Assembly (NCBI RefSeq): GCF_023017165.1 | Contig: NZ_JALKBW010000001.1 | Coordinates: 2,728,001-2,792,000, forward strand | From: Gordonia alkaliphila | GTDB lineage: Bacteria; Actinomycetota; Actinomycetes; Mycobacteriales; Mycobacteriaceae | DNA length: 64,000 nt | Direction: 5' to 3' | In this document: piece after piece, positions 57,823-64,000 of the stretch | How the letters are laid out: every line of letters starts with the position of its first letter | How positions within the stretch are numbered: the stretch's first letter is position 1 | Made by a program: the position numbers and the translations under genes | Notes under the pieces: generated by a model | What the model was told of the DNA's origin: nothing | What the model saw: the letters and a program-made list of their open reading frames with translations, nothing else | Database searches by the model: none

Positions 57823-57914
57823 AGGGGGCGGCTCACGAGTGATGGGGAGAAGTGACTGTGGCTACGCTGGTGTCATGCGATCTGCGACGAGTCCTAGCAG
57901 CCTGCCGGTTGCCG

Positions 57915-57945
57915 ACTTGTACACGCGCATGTACTCGACTTGTAC
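57915..57945 (+). repeat. Right-end ACTTGTAC repeats (candidate integrase arm sites)
   Basis: CGACTTGTACA occurs at 57913-57923 and 57936-57946, 23 bp apart, in the same orientation as the copies near attL. They lie about 55-85 bp inside attR and are separated from the R-M cargo by the IS. Shared with the left end, they mark this stretch as part of the original attP. Confidence 0.7.
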
Positions 57946-57980
57946 ACATGACCCGCTCGGTGGAATGTTTCCCGAGGTAG

Positions 57981-57985
57981 AAAGG
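57981..57985 (+). promoter_or_regulatory. Element-supplied ribosome site for ettA
   Basis: AAAGG lies 8 nt before the TTG start of ettA within element DNA, replacing the native AGAAGAGG left at 46.67 kb. The site and the start codon both differ from the native pair, so EttA level may change on integration. Confidence 0.6.
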
Positions 57986-57993
57986 TTTTAGCT

Positions 57994-59667
<1,674 letters not shown>

Positions 59668-59746
59668 GGCGGTAGTTGCATTTTTCGTGTGCAAATGAGA
59701 CATTCTCCCCGAATGAGGGGCGTGACCGGAAAGCAGCGGAGATAGA

Positions 59747-60794
59747 GTGCACACTGGTTCGACGTCGGAAACGCGGCCGGCAGCCACCACCGGCCTGGCG
59801 CCGACCGCGATTCAGACGTGGCAGACGACGATCGGCGCCGAGCATCCGCTCGGTGCCGATCCCACGCGCTACCTGCATCGCGTGGGGCAGCAGGGCCTCG
59901 ACAGTCAGATGGAGACCTTCGCGGTCACGGCCGACGATCCCGCGGGGTTCGAGGAATACCTGTACTGGCGTCCGCTGACGCACCTGATGGCCTTCTCGCT
60001 GCTGCGGACCCCGTGCACCACGGCCCGCACCCCGGAAGGGTGAAGCAGTACCGGTCCGACTTCGTGCTCATCGGCACCCAGCAGCTGGTCGGCGGCGGCA
60101 CGGTGTCGGCCGGTGAGCACACGCGTACCTACAGCCATCCGCGGCAACTGGTGGCCGTCGACAACGGCGCGCCGTTCGTGCACTCGTCGCGCGCGGTCGC
60201 CGATCTCGCGGGCATCTGGGTGCCCACCGAACTCCTCGGGCCGCGGCCGGTCGGCGGCTGGTCGATGGCGCCCCTGGTCGACGACTCGCCGCTGGCGCGC
60301 GCGACCGCAGCCTTCGTCACGCGTTTCGCCAACGATGTGGCCGTGCGGCAGTCGCCGATCGATCCGGGCGCCGAACTCGCCGTCGCCGAACTGATCCGGC
60401 GGCCCTCGCCCCACACCGGGCGGACAGTTTCCGGGCCGCAGACAGCGAGTTGTACGTCCGGGAAGTGACCGCGCAGCTCATCGAGCAGCACTACCGCGAT
60501 CCCGGCTTCGACGGGGACGCCGTCGCCCGCATGCTGTATCTGAGCAGACGACACATGTACCGCTTCTTCGCCGACACCGAGGACACGCCCGCCGTGCTGA
60601 TCGCGCGTCGACGACTGGCGCACGCGCGCGAGCTGCTCGTCCGGCAACCGCGGATGAGTCTGCGAGAAGTGGCAGCGGCGTCCGGCTTCACCTCCGCGGG
60701 CACGCTGTCCAAACGCTTCAGTGCCGAGTTCGGACTCACCCCGAGCCAGTTCCGACAGGCTGTGCGGGAGGGCGGCGCCGATGCGGGCGACTGA
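59747..60794 (+). pseudogene. AraC-family regulator, frameshifted twice
   Basis: Three consecutive frames make one AraC_binding_2/HTH protein. The first ends LMAFSLLRTPCTTARTPEG near 60042. The second reads KQYRSDFVLIGTQQLVGG to about 60435. The third is the DNA-binding domain (LIEQHYRDPGFDGDAVARML, LREVAAASGFTSAGTLSKRF, GLTPSQFR) and ends at 60794. Each step looks like one lost base at a G/C run. The domain order is otherwise complete, about 350 residues. The GTG at 59747 is a likely start. Confidence 0.78.
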
Positions 60795-61785
60795 CGCACC
60801 GGTGCGGCTGTCCGGTGCCGTCGGGCTCACCGGACATCCCGCCTTCGGGTCGATCACGGCCGCCGCGCCGGATGCCTTCCGCGCGACGGTTCGGCGGGCC
60901 GAAGGTCGCCTGGTGGCCACCGAGCTGACGCGGCTGACGCCCTGTCGGCTGGAGCAGATCGGGGACCCCGTCGATCCGGGCCCCGCGGACGAGAAGCTGC
61001 ACGCGGCGGTGGCCGACACCGCGTCGACCCTGCGTCTCTGCGGCGGCGCGGTGCAGATCGAGTGCGCCGCCGGGCACCTCGTGCTGTTCTCGCCGCACCG
61101 GGAACTCGAGTGGACCTTCACTGAGCCGACCCGTTTGGCTGTGCTGTCGGCACCCGCGCGGCTGGTGGACCAGCGCGGCGAGGGCCTTCGACGAACCGGC
61201 GCCACGGTGCTGGACACGCCGTTCAGTGCGGCGGCCGCCGAGTTCGTCACGCAATTCGTGCTGGACACCACCGGCGGCAGTCGCCGGATCGGCGTCGCGG
61301 AACAGCGGGCCGTGGTCGACGTCATCGGCGGTGCCCTCGCCCAACAGCGGCCGGCGGACGATTACGTCCTCGACGCGGTGCGCGAGCGGATCGACCGGGA
61401 TTTCGCCTGTCCGGATCTGTCGGCGTCGACGATCGCCAAGGGGCTGAGCATGAGTCTCCGCCAGCTGTACCGGTACTTCACCGATACGGGGATCACCGTC
61501 GCCGGTCTGATCACCGAGCGGCGTCTCGACTGCGCGCGGACTCTGCTGCAGGCGCCGGAGACGGTCCGGGTGGCCGAGATCGCCGCAGCGTGCGGTTTCC
61601 GGTCCGTCGGCACCTTCCGTCGTCGTTTCGAGGCGGTGGTCGGACAGACCCCCAGCGCCTATCGCGAGGAGGCGCTCGCGCGGCGGCGGCTGGATCCGGA
61701 TTTCGGACGGGTACTCGTCGAACCGCCGGTGCACGGACCGCGCCGCCCGGGCCGGCCGGTGACGGCCGCCTACGACTATGTGTGA
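60781..61785 (+). CDS. AraC-family transcriptional regulator
   Basis: A 334-aa regulator paralogous to the preceding frameshifted one. It has an N-terminal ligand/dimerisation domain of the AraC_binding_2 type (FRATVRRAEGRLVATELTRL) and a C-terminal double helix-turn-helix (IAKGLSMSLRQLYRYFTDTG, VAEIAAACGFRSVGTFRRRF, GQTPSAYREEA). The ATG overlaps the end of the previous gene, so the two form a pair. The effector is unknown. Confidence 0.9.
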   Translation: MRATDAPVRLSGAVGLTGHPAFGSITAAAPDAFRATVRRAEGRLVATELTRLTPCRLEQIGDPVDPGPADEKLHAAVADTASTLRLCGGAVQIECAAGHLVLFSPHRELEWTFTEPTRLAVLSAPARLVDQRGEGLRRTGATVLDTPFSAAAAEFVTQFVLDTTGGSRRIGVAEQRAVVDVIGGALAQQRPADDYVLDAVRERIDRDFACPDLSASTIAKGLSMSLRQLYRYFTDTGITVAGLITERRLDCARTLLQAPETVRVAEIAAACGFRSVGTFRRRFEAVVGQTPSAYREEALARRRLDPDFGRVLVEPPVHGPRRPGRPVTAAYDYV

Positions 61786-61837
61786 CCGGCCGCGATGACA
61801 CGAGGGCGCGGCTAGCCTCCTGAACATGGGAGGTTCC

Positions 61838-64000
61838 ATGACCGACGATCAGTTCCCCGACGTTCCGCCCGCTGCGAAGGTCCGGTCGCCCGGCACTTCG
61901 GTGGTCGCGATCATCGACTCCGACGACGCGACGGTGGAGATCGCGGTGGTCGTCGCCGACACACCTCTGCTGGTGGAATCGGTGCTCACCGCGGTGGAGG
62001 CCTTCGGACTGTCGGTAGCCGGGATCGAACACCCGATCCTGCCGGTCCTGCGCGCCGACGACGGGCGGCTGCTGGCGTTCGGGGATGACCTCGGGGGACA
62101 TGATGCGGCGGCGGCCGTCGACGAATCCTGGATCAGCGTCCGCGTCTTCCGCTCCGCCGACCTCGACGCGGACCGACTGCACGCCGCCGTGTCACGTGCG
62201 GTGGAGCTGGTGGGTGCGCTGGCCCGGGATGCCGACGCGATCGCCGCCCGGCTGACGGCGCTCGGTGATGTGCTCGTGGCGCCCGATGACGAACGTGACG
62301 AGTATCGCGCGCTGATCGAGTGGATCGCCGACGGCGTGAACTTCCACATCGTCGGGTATGCGCGCGGAGAGGGCGGCGCCGGTCTGGGCGTCTGGTCCGA
62401 TCCGGCGACGGCGCGGGTCGCGCCGCTCGAGGGCGAGCACGCCGCGTCGGTACGCAGGCGCCCGGTGATCGATCGCGGCTACCTCGCCACCGGGGTGCTG
62501 CGGACGCGCTACCCGGTGATCCTGCGGTTCTTCGACGGTGCCGTGGAGCACCAGTTCGTCGGCGCGTTCAGCTCGATCGGCATCTACCAGTCCGTTCGGG
62601 ACATTCCGGTGGTGCGTCGGAAGGTGGCCGAGGTGCTGCGGGCACGCGGCTACGACGAGGACTCCTTCAACGGCCTCGCGGCGGTCGAACTGCTGCAGAC
62701 CTACCCGCTGTTCGCATTGTTCTCCGGCGGCGTCGACGAGATCGCGCACCGCCTCGACGAGCTGCTCGCGGCCAATGTGGATCGATCGGTGCGGCTGTTC
62801 GCGCGTCGCTGCCATGACGACCGGGCGCTCAGCGTGCTCGCGTTCCTGCCGCGGGATCGGTACTCGTCGGAGGTGCGGGCGGCGATCATCGGCGGCCTGG
62901 AGCGGGAACTCGGCGGATCGCGGTCGGAGTTCGCCACCCGACTGGGCGACGGACCGCTCGCGCAGTTGCAGGTGATGATGCGCGTGGACGCCGGTGTCGG
63001 CTCCGAGGACGTGCGCATCGGGTCGCCCGCGCGGCAGCGCCTGGAACAGTTGGTGACGCAGGCGGCGGCGAGCTGGGAGGACGAGGTCCGGGCGCTGCTC
63101 GTGCCGGGCGGTGCGGCGACGGATCTGCTGACCGCGGTGTCCACCCGCTACCGGGAGGAGCGCGCGCCGGCCGCCGCCGCCCGCGACCTGCCCCTCGTCG
63201 TCGGCCTGGTCCCGGGCGACGTGCACGTGGATCTGCGCACCGCCCACGACGGGCCGTGGACCTTCGCGCTGTACCTCGCGGACCGGGATGCCGCCCTCAC
63301 CGAACTGCTCCCCATGCTGGCCAGTCTGGGGCTCACCGTGCTCGACGAACACCCGTATCGCGTGGACCGGGCCGACGGTGTCGGCGTCCGAATCTACGAG
63401 TTCACGGTGCGGCCCGCGAGTCACGTGCAGGTGGCCGATCCGGCGGGCGCGGCCGTGCGCTCGGCCGAGGCCTTCCGTCGAATGTGGTTGGGACACACCG
63501 ACATCGACGCGCTCAACGAGCTTGTCTTGCGCGCGGGCATGAGCAGCGCGGAGATCGCGGTGCTGCGCACCTACGTCCGGTACCTCCAGCAGTGCGGGCT
63601 CGGCAACAGCGTCGCCCACTGCGCCGGGGTCCTCGGCGACTACCGGGCCGCGGCGCGCGGACTCATCGATCTGTTCGGTGCCCGGTTCGATCCGTCGATC
63701 GGCGACGCGGAGCGCGCCGACCGCATCGCCGTCGCCGAGCAGGCCCTCGACGCGGAGCTGGCCGCCATTCTCAGTCTGGAGGCCGACCGGGTGCTCAGCG
63801 CGATCGCGGCCGCGATCGCCGTCACGTTGCGCACCAACTACTTCCGCGCCGACGACCCGGAATGCCGCCGGATCGACGACGGATACGCGCCCACGCTGGC
63901 GATCAAGCTGGCGACCGCACAGCTGGCGCCGGCGCCGGCGCCCCGCCCGGAGTTCGAGATCTTCGTGCACTCGCCGCGCGTGGAGGGCGTGCACCTGCGG
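61838..64000 (+). CDS. gdh: NAD-specific glutamate dehydrogenase, large type (partial)
   Basis: The N-terminal 721 codons of a large (~180-kDa) NAD-glutamate dehydrogenase; the gene continues past the right edge. GGGAGG lies just before the ATG (MTDDQFPDVPP). Recognisable stretches are ESVLTAVEAFGLSVAGIEHP, VDRGYLATGVLRTRYP-like start of the ACT-like region, FLPRDRYSSEVR, MWLGHTDIDALNELVLRAGM and the final FEIFVHSPRVEGVHLR. All are as in Rv2476c. The N-terminus is shorter than in M. tuberculosis. The enzyme deaminates glutamate to 2-oxoglutarate. The catalytic domain is outside the window. Confidence 0.92.
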   Translation, partial: MTDDQFPDVPPAAKVRSPGTSVVAIIDSDDATVEIAVVVADTPLLVESVLTAVEAFGLSVAGIEHPILPVLRADDGRLLAFGDDLGGHDAAAAVDESWISVRVFRSADLDADRLHAAVSRAVELVGALARDADAIAARLTALGDVLVAPDDERDEYRALIEWIADGVNFHIVGYARGEGGAGLGVWSDPATARVAPLEGEHAASVRRRPVIDRGYLATGVLRTRYPVILRFFDGAVEHQFVGAFSSIGIYQSVRDIPVVRRKVAEVLRARGYDEDSFNGLAAVELLQTYPLFALFSGGVDEIAHRLDELLAANVDRSVRLFARRCHDDRALSVLAFLPRDRYSSEVRAAIIGGLERELGGSRSEFATRLGDGPLAQLQVMMRVDAGVGSEDVRIGSPARQRLEQLVTQAAASWEDEVRALLVPGGAATDLLTAVSTRYREERAPAAAARDLPLVVGLVPGDVHVDLRTAHDGPWTFALYLADRDAALTELLPMLASLGLTVLDEHPYRVDRADGVGVRIYEFTVRPASHVQVADPAGAAVRSAEAFRRMWLGHTDIDALNELVLRAGMSSAEIAVLRTYVRYLQQCGLGNSVAHCAGVLGDYRAAARGLIDLFGARFDPSIGDAERADRIAVAEQALDAELAAILSLEADRVLSAIAAAIAVTLRTNYFRADDPECRRIDDGYAPTLAIKLATAQLAPAPAPRPEFEIFVHSPRVEGVHLR

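Larger units (their letters stand above)
56589..57835 (+). mobile_element. IS3-family (IS407-group-like) insertion sequence
   Basis: 1247 bp with imperfect terminal inverted repeats: TGGGCTGACCCC... at the left and TGAGCCGCCCCC... at the right (read inward), which share a later GGTCC. Both ends start with TG and are flanked by CGAG. It encodes OrfA and OrfB in overlapping frames with a slippery heptamer between them. It is GC-rich, unlike the element around it, so it probably arrived from the host chromosome after integration. Confidence 0.88.
56585..57839. repeat. 4-bp target duplication flanking the IS
   Basis: CGAG at 56585-56588 and again at 57836-57839, directly outside the two IS ends. 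Four base pairs is the length made by IS407-group elements of the IS3 family. Confidence 0.8.

Overview
The window is high-GC actinobacterial chromosome of the mycolic-acid group (Mycobacteriales; a Gordonia-like genus fits best). The evidence is a mycolate reductase-like SDR beside orn and tRNA-His, a receiver-like gene next to nuoA as beside the Mycobacterium tuberculosis nuo operon, and the order ssb paralogue / ettA / NAD-glutamate dehydrogenase known from Rv2478c-Rv2477c-Rv2476c. Most genes are GC-rich and tightly packed. One block of about 11 kb (46.7-58.0 kb) is clearly poorer in GC and is foreign.

1-9.9 kb, minus strand: respiratory complex I, nuoA to nuoJ (nuoJ runs off the left edge), followed by an atypical receiver-domain gene. 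9.9-22.2 kb: mixed housekeeping genes: SpeG-like acetyltransferase, NYN-domain protein, DUF6319-like protein, a large sigma-region-4/HTH protein, pterin dehydratase, ChaA antiporter, YihY/BrkB membrane protein, tRNA-His, oligoribonuclease, CmrA-like reductase, a mycothiol-dependent-enzyme-fold protein, dienoyl-CoA reductase FadH and a PadR regulator.

22.4-41.1 kb: an SMP-30-like enzyme, then a coherent nitrate-assimilation and molybdenum-cofactor district. It holds moaE, a moaC-mogA fusion, moeA, moaA, moaD, modA, modB (no modC), a nitrate transporter, HemD with a C-terminal winged helix, a sirohydrochlorin chelatase, nirBD, a MobA-MoeA fusion, and a nitrate reductase fused to its own flavodoxin/FAD/NADPH reductase. 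Together these cover nitrate uptake, reduction to ammonium, siroheme supply and Moco supply. 41.2-46.5 kb: thiolase, enoyl-CoA hydratase, tRNA-Arg, CopD-CtaG copper/oxidase-assembly protein, an SSB paralogue and a PGPGW membrane protein.

46.7-58.0 kb: an integrated element bounded by an 18-bp direct repeat. The repeat lies in the first codons of ettA. The left copy leaves the native ettA promoter, RBS and start codon driving a 9-codon stub. The right copy gives ettA a new RBS and TTG start. Inside are a tyrosine integrase, a diverged rolling-circle Rep-like gene, two tiny ORFs coupled to a type III restriction-modification pair (mod, res), a 1-kb AT-rich non-coding region with very long perfect inverted repeats, palindromes and DnaA-box-like sites, an unknown cargo gene, and an IS3-family (IS407-type) insertion. 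ACTTGTAC repeats near both ends look like integrase arm sites.

58.0-64 kb: ettA, two AraC-type regulators (the first frameshifted) and the 5' part of the large NAD-glutamate dehydrogenase. Several chromosomal genes (NYN, DUF6319, mobA-moeA, thiolase, the first AraC) carry what look like missing single bases at short G/C runs; sequencing error is as likely as true decay.
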